A DNA stretch of 64,000 bases from Oscillospiraceae bacterium (lineage in GTDB: Bacteria; Bacillota; Clostridia; Oscillospirales; Oscillospiraceae): positions 1 through 64,000 of the forward strand of contig JAAWBZ010000077.1 of assembly GCA_022792945.1 (NCBI GenBank). The letters are read 5' to 3'. The position numbers and the translations under genes are program-made. A model generated the notes under the pieces. The model searched no databases. It was not told the DNA's origin and worked only from the letters and a program-made list of their open reading frames with translations. Shown here one piece after another: positions 42,932 to 51,134 of this stretch (its first letter is position 1; every line of letters begins with the position of its first letter).

Positions 42932-43564
42932 CTATGAAAGCCGCTCGGACCGGATGATCCAGGCCGCCCCGACACCGATCTCAATGCGCGCCGGACCGCC
43001 CGCAGTCTCGTTGCTCACCGTCAGGCTGTCGCCCCGGCGCACCACCGGCGCGTCCAGGGGGTACTTGGCCCCGGTGATCCGCACGTTTTGCAGCGTCCGG
43101 TCTGCCGGCACGATGGAAAAATAGCGGAAGCCCCCATGGGGGATCTCGATCCTGCCGCCGTCGGTGTAGAAAATTTCATTCCATGGATCCAGCACCGACA
43201 CCGCGACGCCCTCGCGCCACGCCGTCTCCAGCAGCAGGAGGTTGGAGAGGTGATGGTCCTGCCGTCCGCCGGTGCAGGCCGTCAGCACCATGCGGCGATA
43301 CCCCCGGTCCCTGGCGCACTCGTAGGCCGCCTGGAGATCCGTCAGGTCCTTCTCCGCCGGCAGCAGCACCGCCTCGGCCCCCGCCGGGGGCGTCCCGCCG
43401 GAGTCGCCGTCGCCGATGTACACGTCCGGTACAAAGCCTGCCGCCCGGGCGCACAGTACGCCGCCGTCGGCGCAGAACACCCGGGCCTTTCCCCGCAGCG
43501 GCTCCAGAAAGCCCCAGAACGCGCAGGGAATGGAACCGAAAATCAGCGCTATTTCCTCTCCCAC
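42932..43564 (-). CDS. thiN: Thiamine diphosphokinase
   Basis: 210 aa. Matches the bacterial thiamin pyrophosphokinase family: VFCADGGVLCA, VYIGDGDSGG, LPAEKDLTDLQAAYECA and LTACTGGRQDHHLSNLLLL, followed by a C-terminal beta-sandwich. Makes thiamine pyrophosphate from thiamine and ATP. The start is GTG (MGEEIALIFG) 8 bases after AAGGAG; it overlaps the rsgA end by 16 bp. In many Firmicutes rpe lies between rsgA and thiN; here it is absent. Confidence 0.93.
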   Translation of the reverse strand: MGEEIALIFGSIPCAFWGFLEPLRGKARVFCADGGVLCARAAGFVPDVYIGDGDSGGTPPAGAEAVLLPAEKDLTDLQAAYECARDRGYRRMVLTACTGGRQDHHLSNLLLLETAWREGVAVSVLDPWNEIFYTDGGRIEIPHGGFRYFSIVPADRTLQNVRITGAKYPLDAPVVRRGDSLTVSNETAGGPARIEIGVGAAWIIRSERLS

Positions 43565-44424
43565 AGCTTGATCTCCTTTGCCTTTTCATAGAGGCGGGCG
43601 TAGCTCTCGTGCCGCGTCGGCTCCAGCTTACCCGCCGCCAGCGCCGCCAGCACGCGGCAGCCCGGCTCCTGGAGATGGGCGCAGTCGTTGAACTGGCACT
43701 GGCCTAAGTACGGCGCGAAATCCGGGAAAGCGTATTGCAGCTCCTCCTTCACCACCAGCTCCATCTGCTCCGTATCGAAGGAGGAAAAGCCCGGCGTGTC
43801 GGCCACATATGTCTCCTCCATGCGGTACAGCTCCACATGACGGGTGGTATGCCGCCCACGGCCCAGCTTCTCTGACACCTCCCCCACCCGGATGGCAAAG
43901 GAGGGGTCCAGACGGTTGAGGATACTGCTCTTGCCCACGCCGGAGTTACCGGTAAAAGCCACCATCTTCCCGCGGATGGCCTCCCGCAAGCCGTCCACGC
44001 CCTCGCCGGTCCTGGCGCTGGTCTGAAACACCGGGTAGCCGGCATGGCGGTAGATGTCCGCCAGCGGCGCGCCGTCCGCCACGTCGCATTTGTTGACGCA
44101 GAGGATCACCGGCACGCCCTGGCTCCCGGCGATGGCAGTAATGCGGTCGATGAGGAACGGCTCTGTCACCGGGATCACGCAGGAGGCCAGCACCACCAGC
44201 GCGTCCAGATTCGCCACCGCCGGGCGGATAAACTTATTTTTCCGGGGCAGAATCTCCGTCACCGTACCGTGCTTTCCGCTCCGTTCGATTTCCACCAGGT
44301 CGCCCACCAGCGGCGTCATCTGATCCTTCCGGAACTTCCCCCTGGCGCGGCACTCCACCGGCCCGTCTTCAGTCTCCACATAGTAGAAGCCGCTCAGGGC
44401 CTTGACGATCCGCCCCTGGGTCAT
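43549..44424 (-). CDS. rsgA: Ribosome small subunit-dependent GTPase A
   Basis: 291 aa circularly permuted GTPase. N-terminal OB domain (GRIVKALSGFYYVETEDGPVECRARG), then G4 CVNKCD, G5 (FQTSARTGEGVDGLR), G1 FTGNSGVGKSS and G3 DTPGFSS. A C-terminal zinc finger follows with CQFNDCAHLQEPGCRV. Acts in late 30S subunit maturation. The start overlaps the prkC stop (ATGA). RBS is weak, consistent with translational coupling. Conserved prkC-rsgA-thiN order. Confidence 0.96.
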   Translation of the reverse strand: MTQGRIVKALSGFYYVETEDGPVECRARGKFRKDQMTPLVGDLVEIERSGKHGTVTEILPRKNKFIRPAVANLDALVVLASCVIPVTEPFLIDRITAIAGSQGVPVILCVNKCDVADGAPLADIYRHAGYPVFQTSARTGEGVDGLREAIRGKMVAFTGNSGVGKSSILNRLDPSFAIRVGEVSEKLGRGRHTTRHVELYRMEETYVADTPGFSSFDTEQMELVVKEELQYAFPDFAPYLGQCQFNDCAHLQEPGCRVLAALAAGKLEPTRHESYARLYEKAKEIKLWERK

Positions 44425-46589
44425 GTGCCGGACCCGCTGGAGAAGTCCACCGTGTCGCTCCAGCTCAGAACGCCGTCGAAGAATACGCTCACCGGCTGCA
44501 TGCCGGTACCGCGGACCGTCACAGGCACCGTCCCCGGCGCGGTCTCCAGCTCTGTCGTGTCGCCCTGCTTCACGCCGGCCACGGTCACAGTCATGGTCAC
44601 AAAAGCGCGGTCCTGAGGCAGCGGGACCTGGATGATCTTCTCATGCTCCGCCGGCTCCGTCGGAACAGGCTCCTCCTCCGGCCCCTCAGACACCAGCAGA
44701 TTGACCACAGTCCCCTTCCGGACCTCGGTATCCTGGTCGATGCCCTGGAAAAAGACGGTGTCCTTGGGCAACTCGTTCTCCTGATAGCGGGGACTGCCCT
44801 CCAGACCGGCGGCCTCCAGCGCCGCCATGGCCTCGTCCAGGCTCACGCCCACCACCGGCGGCACCAGCGTCATCTCCTCCGGCCCGTCGCTGACGGTCAG
44901 CGTGACGGTCTGCCCGTCGCGCAGCGGCACGTCCGCCGCCGGGTCCGTGGAGATCACGCGGCCCTTTTCCACGTTTTCGTCGTTGACGGTCCTGATCTGC
45001 GGCACGAAGTTCAACTCCTGCAGGCGCTTTTCGGCACTCTCCTGGGTCTCGCCCACCAGCGGCGGCATCACGGTCTGCTCTGGCCCGTCGCTGACGGTCA
45101 GAATGACCACCTGTCCGTCGCTCAGCGGCATCCCCGCCGCCGGATCGGTAGCGATCACGCGGCCCTTTTCCACCGTCTCATCGTAGGCGTGGACCACCTG
45201 CACCTGGAAATTCATGCCCTTCAGCTGGCTCTCGGCGCTCTCCTGAGTGCCGCCCACCAGCGGCGGCATGACCGGCGGCTCGTCGGTCTCCGGCCCCAGG
45301 GAGATGCGCAGCGTGATCTCCGCCCCCGGCTTGGCCAGCGTGTTTTTCTCCGGGCTCTGCTCGATGATGAGGCCGTATTCCGCCGCGTCGTTCTCCCACT
45401 TGGGCGTCAGCTTCCAATCGGCGTAGGCCTCGTCGTCAGCCACATCCTCATAGCGCTTGCCCACCAGCTGAGGCACCTTGATCTCCTCGGTGCCGGAGAA
45501 CACGTCCTTGAGGAAGGAGTTGTAGAGGAACGCGAACACGCCGATCACCGCCAGGGCGATGCAGATGATGCCGGCGATGACGGCCACGCGGTTGCCCTTG
45601 GGCTTTTCCGGCGTCCGGTCCTGTGCGCGGCGATGCTCCGGCTGGCGGCGGCTCTGGTTCCGAAGGGCCGCCTGCTCCGCGGCGCTCTGCCGGGAGGCCC
45701 CGCGGCTCTCGCTGCCGCCCTGGGCGGCGCCCTGCGGCGCGGCGGAGAAATCAAAAACCACGTTGGGGTTCTTGCGGAACTCCTCCAGGTCGTAGAGCAT
45801 ATCGGTGGTGGACTCATACCGCGCTTCGATGGCCGCAGTCATGGCGTGCATGGTGATCTGCTCCAGCCCCCGGGGAATCCCGTCGGTCAGGGCCGAGGGC
45901 GGCGTGGGCGTGCCGTTGATGTGCTGGATGGCCACGGCCACCGGCGACTCCCCGTCGAAAGGAGGCCGCCCCGTGAGCATCTCGTACATCACCACGCCCA
46001 GAGAATAGAGGTCCGACCGCTTGTCCACCCGGCTGCCCCGGGCCTGCTCGGGGGAGATATAGTGCACCGAGCCCAGCGCCTCGCGGGTCAGGGTGCTTTG
46101 GGCCGAGGTGATCCGAGCGATGCCGAAGTCGGCCACCTTGACGCTCCCGTCCTTGAGGATCATGATATTGTGGGGCTTGATATCCCGGTGGATGATGCCG
46201 CGGCTGTGGGCGTGCTCCAGGGCCTTGGCGATCTGCGTGGCAAAGTGGAGCGTCTCGCGCCAGTTCAGCCGGCCCTTCTGCTCCATATACTGCTTGAGAG
46301 TGATGCCGTCGATCAGCTCCATGACGATATAGTCGGTGTCCCCGGAATGGGACACGTCGTACACGCTGACAATATTGGGGTGCGAGAGCATGGCCACGGC
46401 CTGGGATTCGGCATGGAAGCGGCGGCGGAACTCGGCGTCCTGGGAATACTCGTCCTTGAGGATCTTGATGGCGACCAGGCGGTTGAGCCGGTGGCAGCGC
46501 GCCTTGTAAACCACCGCCATGCCGCCGATCCCGATAACCTCCAGGATCTCGTACCGGTTATCCAGCATCCTTCCTATGTAGTTGTCCAT
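44421..46589 (-). CDS. prkC: PASTA-domain serine/threonine protein kinase
   Basis: 722 aa. Kinase domain residues 1-270: glycine loop GIGGMAVVYKA, catalytic IIHRDIKPHN, DFGIAR, and SPEQARG. A juxtamembrane basic segment and one membrane helix (about 335-357, IAGIICIALAVIGVFAFLY) follow. Then come four extracellular PASTA repeats (PQLVGKRYED, PPLVGGTQES, PPLVGETQES, PPVVGVSLDE) and a 75-residue beta-rich tail. PASTA repeats bind muropeptides or lipid II, coupling wall status (and germination in spore formers) to phosphorylation. Paired with the Stp phosphatase immediately upstream. Confidence 0.96.
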   Translation of the reverse strand: MDNYIGRMLDNRYEILEVIGIGGMAVVYKARCHRLNRLVAIKILKDEYSQDAEFRRRFHAESQAVAMLSHPNIVSVYDVSHSGDTDYIVMELIDGITLKQYMEQKGRLNWRETLHFATQIAKALEHAHSRGIIHRDIKPHNIMILKDGSVKVADFGIARITSAQSTLTREALGSVHYISPEQARGSRVDKRSDLYSLGVVMYEMLTGRPPFDGESPVAVAIQHINGTPTPPSALTDGIPRGLEQITMHAMTAAIEARYESTTDMLYDLEEFRKNPNVVFDFSAAPQGAAQGGSESRGASRQSAAEQAALRNQSRRQPEHRRAQDRTPEKPKGNRVAVIAGIICIALAVIGVFAFLYNSFLKDVFSGTEEIKVPQLVGKRYEDVADDEAYADWKLTPKWENDAAEYGLIIEQSPEKNTLAKPGAEITLRISLGPETDEPPVMPPLVGGTQESAESQLKGMNFQVQVVHAYDETVEKGRVIATDPAAGMPLSDGQVVILTVSDGPEQTVMPPLVGETQESAEKRLQELNFVPQIRTVNDENVEKGRVISTDPAADVPLRDGQTVTLTVSDGPEEMTLVPPVVGVSLDEAMAALEAAGLEGSPRYQENELPKDTVFFQGIDQDTEVRKGTVVNLLVSEGPEEEPVPTEPAEHEKIIQVPLPQDRAFVTMTVTVAGVKQGDTTELETAPGTVPVTVRGTGMQPVSVFFDGVLSWSDTVDFSSGSGT

Positions 46590-46607
46590 AGATGCTTCCT
46601 CCTAACC

Positions 46608-47339
46608 TTACGCGGTGGCCAAAACGACCGTCACATTGTCCGGCGCGCCGCGGCTCTTGGCAATGTCCAGCAGCCGCTGGCAGCAGCCCTCCTTGTGCAC
46701 GCCGTGGACCACCTCAAAGAGGATCTCCTGGTCCGCCAGCACATTGGAGAGGCCGTCCGAGCATAAAAGCAGCGCGTCCCCCGGCCGCAGGCTCTGGCAG
46801 TAGATGTCGCAGAACACGCTGGCCTCGGTGCCCACCGCCCGGGTGATGAGATTTTTGCCGGGGTGGTACTTGGCCTGCTCCCGGGTGATCTCGCCCCGCT
46901 GGACCATCAGCTCCACCAGGGAGTGATCCACGGTCATGAAGCGGATGCCGTCCTTGTCGAAGATGTACGCCCGGCTGTCGCCCACATTGGCAATCAGCGC
47001 CAGCTCCGGCTGCGCCAGCGCCGCCACCAGGGTGGTGCCCATGCCCTCAAAGTCGCTGCTGACCTTGGACTGCTCAAACACCGCCGTGTTGGCCAGCTCC
47101 ACCGCATCGCGGAGCACCTGCTCCAGCTGTGCCTGGTTCATCTCGGTGCGGATCATCCGCTGGACCTCGCCCACGAACACCTCGGTGGCCAGGCGGCTGG
47201 CCACATTGCCGGATTTCGCGCCCCCCATGCCGTCGCACACCACCATCAGCGTGCGCTGACCGTCCAGCGGGACGATCTCATAGAAGTCCTGATTCTGTTT
47301 CCGGACATTTCCCAGATCGGTCAGTCCCCATGCGTCCAT
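46608..47339 (-). CDS. stp: PP2C-type Ser/Thr phosphatase (Stp/PrpC)
   Basis: 243 aa. PP2C motifs: TDLGNVRKQNQDFYE, MVVCDGMGGAKSGNVAS, LALIANVGDSRAYIF, MTVDHSLVE, LLCSDGLSNVL and GAPDNVTVVLA. Metal-binding Asp residues are all present. It reverses phosphorylation by the adjacent PrkC. Starts 19 nt inside the rlmN 3' end and lies 18 bp before prkC, so the genes are one transcript. Confidence 0.96.
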   Translation of the reverse strand: MDAWGLTDLGNVRKQNQDFYEIVPLDGQRTLMVVCDGMGGAKSGNVASRLATEVFVGEVQRMIRTEMNQAQLEQVLRDAVELANTAVFEQSKVSSDFEGMGTTLVAALAQPELALIANVGDSRAYIFDKDGIRFMTVDHSLVELMVQRGEITREQAKYHPGKNLITRAVGTEASVFCDIYCQSLRPGDALLLCSDGLSNVLADQEILFEVVHGVHKEGCCQRLLDIAKSRGAPDNVTVVLATA

Positions 47340-48394
47340 AGCGGCTCCTCCTTTGCCATGACATTTGAATCTTCCAGATAATTCCTGCGCAGCTGCCCAC
47401 AGGAGGCGTCGATATCGCCGCCGAGAGACCGGCGTACCGTCGCGGTCACGCCCCGGCGCTCCAGGATCTGCTGAAAGCGCTGCACCGCCTGCCGGGAGCT
47501 GGGCCGCAGGTCCCGCTCCCGGACAGCGTTGAGGGGAATCAGGTTCACGTGCGCCGCCATCCCCCGCAGCTTGGAGGCCAGCAGCTGCGCCTGCTCCTCG
47601 CGGTCGCTGACGCCGTCGATCATGGTATATTCAAAGGATACCCTTCTTCCGGTGATTTCAAAATACCTGCGGCAGGCATCCAGCAGCGTATCCACTGGAA
47701 ATTTCCGGTTCACCGGCATGATCGCCCCCCGGGACGCGTCGTCCGGCGCGTGGAGGGAGACCGAAAGGGTCAGCTGCAATTTCTTTTGGGCCAGTACGTC
47801 GATCTTGTCCGCCAGGCCGCAGGTGGACAGACTGATGTGGCGCATGCCGATGTTCATCCCCTCGGGGCTGTTGACCAGCTCCAGAAAGCGCAGCACGTTT
47901 TCCAGGTTGTCCAGCGGCTCGCCGATTCCCATCAGAACGATATTGGAAACCGCCGCACCGTCGTCCAGGGCTGTGAACAGCACCTGGTCCAGCATCTCCG
48001 AGGCCGTCAGCCGCCGGACCAGCCCACCCAGGGTAGAGGCGCAGAACCTGCACCCCATGGCGCAGCCCACCTCGGAGGAAATGCACACGGTGCTGCCGTG
48101 ATGGTAGCGCATCAGCACCGTTTCCACGCAGTTGCCGTCCGCCAGCCGCCAAAGGTACTTCACCGTGCCGTCCCGCCGGGAGCGCTGCTTCCGCGCGATG
48201 GTCGGCACCGTTATGGTATACGAATCCGCCAGTCGATTTCGCAAGTCTTTTGGCAGATCGCTCATTTCCTCAAAGGAAGCCGCCCCCCGGTGCAGCCAGA
48301 CGAAGATCTGACGCGCCCGGAACGCCGGCTCTCCCGCCGCCCGCATAGCCGCGGACAGCTCTGGGAGGGTCATGGATTTGATGTCCTGTTTCAT
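47321..48394 (-). CDS. rlmN: Dual-specificity RNA methyltransferase RlmN
   Basis: 357 aa radical-SAM enzyme methylating C2 of A2503 in 23S rRNA (and A37 in some tRNAs). Radical-SAM cluster motif CAMGCRFCAS, preceded by TVCISSEVG, with VLMGIGEPLDNLENVLRFL and FEYTMIDGVSD. The resolving cysteines expected are the upstream C in NCVETVLM context and the C-terminal C in SCGQLR. Starts with ATGA overlap on rsmB. Confidence 0.95.
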   Translation of the reverse strand: MKQDIKSMTLPELSAAMRAAGEPAFRARQIFVWLHRGAASFEEMSDLPKDLRNRLADSYTITVPTIARKQRSRRDGTVKYLWRLADGNCVETVLMRYHHGSTVCISSEVGCAMGCRFCASTLGGLVRRLTASEMLDQVLFTALDDGAAVSNIVLMGIGEPLDNLENVLRFLELVNSPEGMNIGMRHISLSTCGLADKIDVLAQKKLQLTLSVSLHAPDDASRGAIMPVNRKFPVDTLLDACRRYFEITGRRVSFEYTMIDGVSDREEQAQLLASKLRGMAAHVNLIPLNAVRERDLRPSSRQAVQRFQQILERRGVTATVRRSLGGDIDASCGQLRRNYLEDSNVMAKEEPLWTHGD

Positions 48395-49698
48395 AGGCGC
48401 CTCCTCAGCTTCGCCAGGAAAAAGCCGTCACACCCGTGCAGGCACGGCAGCAGCGTCATACGCGCCTGCCCCGCGCCGGCCAGCGCCGGCGGCAGCGCCA
48501 GCGGCTCCGGCAGAAAATCCGGATGCGTATGCAGAAAATCGTCCACTACCTCTTCATTTTCCCGCTTTAAAATAGTACAGGTGCTGTACAGCAGCGCGCC
48601 GCCGGGCCGTACATAGGCCGAAGCCTGTCCCAGAATGCGCCGCTGCACCGCCGGCAGGCCCTGGATTGCCTCCAGGTCCTTGTAGCGAATGTCCGGCTTC
48701 TTGCGGATTACCCCCAGGCCTGAGCAGGGCACGTCGGCGATCACCGCGTCCATCTGCCCCAGCCATTCCGCCCGCGCCGACGCCGCGTCCTGCTCCAACG
48801 CCTGGATGCAGGTGATGCCCAGCCGCTGCGCGCCCTTCTCGATCAGAGCCAGCTTGTGCGGATGGATATCGCAGGAGAAAACAGACCCCTGGTTTTGCAG
48901 CTCCATGGCGGCGGCGAAGCTCTTGCCCCCCGGCGCGGCGCAGCAGTCCAGCACCCGCATGCCGGGGCGCAGGCCCATGCTGGTCACGGCCAGGCGTGCC
49001 GCGGCGTCCTGCACCAGGACCTCGCCGGCGCGAAAGCACGCCATCGCCTCCACCCGTCCCGTGTCCCGCAGCAGGCAGCAGCCGGGCATCCACGGGTGCG
49101 CCGTACAGGAGACGCCCGCGCCCTCCCACGCCTCGCGCAGGGCGCGCTCCGTCGTTTTCAGGGGATTGACCTGCACCACAGTCTCCGGGGACTCGTTGTT
49201 GCTGGCCAGCAGCGGCTCCAGCAGTTCCTCGCCCACGTTTTCCCGCAGCAGCTCCACCAGCGCCGTCGGGTGGGAGTACCGCGTCGCCAGGTCCGCCGGC
49301 TGCGGCAGCGCGTCCCCCGCCCGAGCCATGGCACGCAGGACGCCGTTGATGAGGCCCGCCGCCCTGGCGTTGGCCCGGCGCTTGCCCTGCTCCACCGCCT
49401 CGTTGACCGCGGCGGACGCCGGAACGCGGTCCAGCTGCGTCAGCTGATACGCCCCCAGCCGCAGGATCTCCAGCACCACCGGCTGGAGTCTCCGGAGATC
49501 GCCGCGCACAAAGGCGCGCAGCTGGAAATCCAGCAGCATCCGGTTTTGCAGGACGCCGTAGCAGAGCCGGCTGGCCAGGGCCGCGTCGCGGCTGTCCAGA
49601 CGATCCCGGGCGATGGCCTCCTTCAGCGCGCCGTCGGACCACGCGCCGCCCTTCCGGCAGGCGATCAGCACCGACAGCGCCGTATCTCTCGCAGACAT
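48391..49698 (-). CDS. rsmB: 16S rRNA (cytosine967-C5)-methyltransferase
   Basis: 435 aa. N-terminal NusB-like RNA-binding domain (residues 1-130; SRLCYGVLQNRMLLDFQL), then the methyltransferase domain. SAM motif VLDCCAAPGGKSFA, IADVPCSGLGVIRKKPDIRY (catalytic PC), and LLYSTCTILKRENEEVV (TCT). Start MSARDTALSVL after AAGGAGCTTCCT; the longer ORF invades fmt. Conserved fmt-rsmB-rlmN order. Confidence 0.95.
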   Translation of the reverse strand: MSARDTALSVLIACRKGGAWSDGALKEAIARDRLDSRDAALASRLCYGVLQNRMLLDFQLRAFVRGDLRRLQPVVLEILRLGAYQLTQLDRVPASAAVNEAVEQGKRRANARAAGLINGVLRAMARAGDALPQPADLATRYSHPTALVELLRENVGEELLEPLLASNNESPETVVQVNPLKTTERALREAWEGAGVSCTAHPWMPGCCLLRDTGRVEAMACFRAGEVLVQDAAARLAVTSMGLRPGMRVLDCCAAPGGKSFAAAMELQNQGSVFSCDIHPHKLALIEKGAQRLGITCIQALEQDAASARAEWLGQMDAVIADVPCSGLGVIRKKPDIRYKDLEAIQGLPAVQRRILGQASAYVRPGGALLYSTCTILKRENEEVVDDFLHTHPDFLPEPLALPPALAGAGQARMTLLPCLHGCDGFFLAKLRRRL

Positions 49699-49708
49699 AG
49701 GAAGCTCC

Positions 49709-50626
49709 TTACAATTCGATGGGATGGCCTCGGAAGTAGTCGGCGGCGGCCATGCGCCGGCCGCCCTCAGCCTGAAGCTGCGCCACACGCACCACCGCGC
49801 CGCCGCCGCAGGCCACCTCCAGCCCCTCCCGGGTCAGCGCCAGGAGCGTCCCCGGCGGCTGGGCCGTCGTCTTATTCGTATATTCCACCCGGTGAAGCTT
49901 GAAGCGCCGTCCCGCCAGCTCCGCCGTGGCCACCGGCCACGGGATCAGGCCTCGGACGTGGTCCACGATCTCCCGCGGCGTCCCGGTCCAGTCCACCGGG
50001 GCCATCCCCTTGGTCAGCATGGGCGCGTAGGTGGCCCTGGAGGCATCCTGGGGCGTCCTGCCGGCGGTTCCCGCGGCGATCTTCCGCACCGTGTCAGAGA
50101 GCAGCTCCGCGCCGATTTCCGCCAGACGGTCCATCAGCTCCGCCGAGGTCTCCATGGGGGCGATAGGCGTTTTGCGGGCCTCAATCATGTCGCCGGCGTC
50201 CATCTCCTCCGCCAGATACATGGCGGTGACGCCGGTCTCGTCCAGCCCGTTCAAAATGGCCCACTGCACCGGCCCGGACCCCCGCAGCGCCGGGAGCAGG
50301 CTGGCGTGGATGTTGACACACCCCAGCGGCGGGACGTCCAGCACCGCCCGGGGCAGAATCCGCCCGTAGGCCACCACCAGAATCAGGTCCGGCCGCAGCG
50401 CCCGCAGCTCGTCCACCGCCGCGGCGTCACGGAAGTGCGCCGGCTGGAACACCGGCAGGCCCGCCGCCTGGGCGTAGGCCTTGACCTCGCTGACGGAGAG
50501 CTTCATGCCCCGATTCTTGGGCGTGTCTGGCTTGGTGTAGACGCCCACGATGTCGCAGCCGTCCTCGTGGATGCGCCGGAGGCACGCTGCCGCGATGGCC
50601 GGCGTCCCCATAAACACAATCCGCAT
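49709..50626 (-). CDS. fmt: Methionyl-tRNA formyltransferase
   Basis: 305 aa. MRIVFMGTPAIAAACL start, DLILVVAYGRILPRAVLDVPPLGCVNIHASLLPALRGSGPVQWAIL containing the catalytic Asn/His/Asp region, and a C-terminal OB domain after residue 205. Formylates initiator Met-tRNA. It lies 2 bp downstream of def, the enzyme that later removes the formyl group. Confidence 0.97.
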   Translation of the reverse strand: MRIVFMGTPAIAAACLRRIHEDGCDIVGVYTKPDTPKNRGMKLSVSEVKAYAQAAGLPVFQPAHFRDAAAVDELRALRPDLILVVAYGRILPRAVLDVPPLGCVNIHASLLPALRGSGPVQWAILNGLDETGVTAMYLAEEMDAGDMIEARKTPIAPMETSAELMDRLAEIGAELLSDTVRKIAAGTAGRTPQDASRATYAPMLTKGMAPVDWTGTPREIVDHVRGLIPWPVATAELAGRRFKLHRVEYTNKTTAQPPGTLLALTREGLEVACGGGAVVRVAQLQAEGGRRMAAADYFRGHPIEL

Positions 50627-50628
50627 GG

Positions 50629-51123
50629 TTATGCCTCCTCCTCGGCGGCGTCATAGTAGGCCTGCAGCTCCTCCGGGGTCAGATAGCGCTCCACCTTTTC
50701 GGTGTACAAATGACCGTCCAAATGCTCCAATTCGTGGCAGAAGCCCCGGGCGATCAGGCCCTCACCCTCCACCTCGTACCAGTCGCCGTAGCGGTCCTGG
50801 GCACGGAGCTTGACTACATTGGGGCGGGTTACGATGCCGAATTTCCCCGGTACGCTCAGGCACCCCTCCTGTCCGGACTGCTCGCCGCTCTGCTCCAGGA
50901 TCACCGGGTTGACCAGCTCGAGAATCTCCTCCCCGGTGTCAACCACCACCACCCGGCGCAGCACGCCCACCTGCGGCGCCGCCAGGCCCACGCCGTTGGC
51001 GTCCTCCAGGGTGTCGATCATGTCGTCGATCAGCTCATGCAGGCGGGCATTGAACTTGGTGACCTCCCGGGAGACCTTGTACAAGGCGGGCTCGCCCTCG
51101 ATCAGAATATTTCTCAGTGCCAT
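50629..51123 (-). CDS. def: Peptide deformylase
   Basis: 164 aa metal-dependent deformylase. Three motifs intact: GVGLAAPQVG, EGCLSVP, and the metal-binding HELEH within FCHELEHLDG. Start MALRNILIEGEP after GAGAGGAAGAGCC; the five extra codons in the ORF track overlap the RBS. Lies 11 bp downstream of priA and 2 bp upstream of fmt in the operon. Confidence 0.96.
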   Translation of the reverse strand: MALRNILIEGEPALYKVSREVTKFNARLHELIDDMIDTLEDANGVGLAAPQVGVLRRVVVVDTGEEILELVNPVILEQSGEQSGQEGCLSVPGKFGIVTRPNVVKLRAQDRYGDWYEVEGEGLIARGFCHELEHLDGHLYTEKVERYLTPEELQAYYDAAEEEA

Positions 51124-51134
51124 GGCTCTTCCTC

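Noticed and set aside
45000-45500. DNA repeats in prkC
   Set aside because: The near-repeats are coding PASTA modules, not a mobile or CRISPR repeat.
44643-46766. 707-aa plus-strand ORF
   Set aside because: Antisense to prkC; repetitive because the PASTA repeats are repetitive on the other strand.
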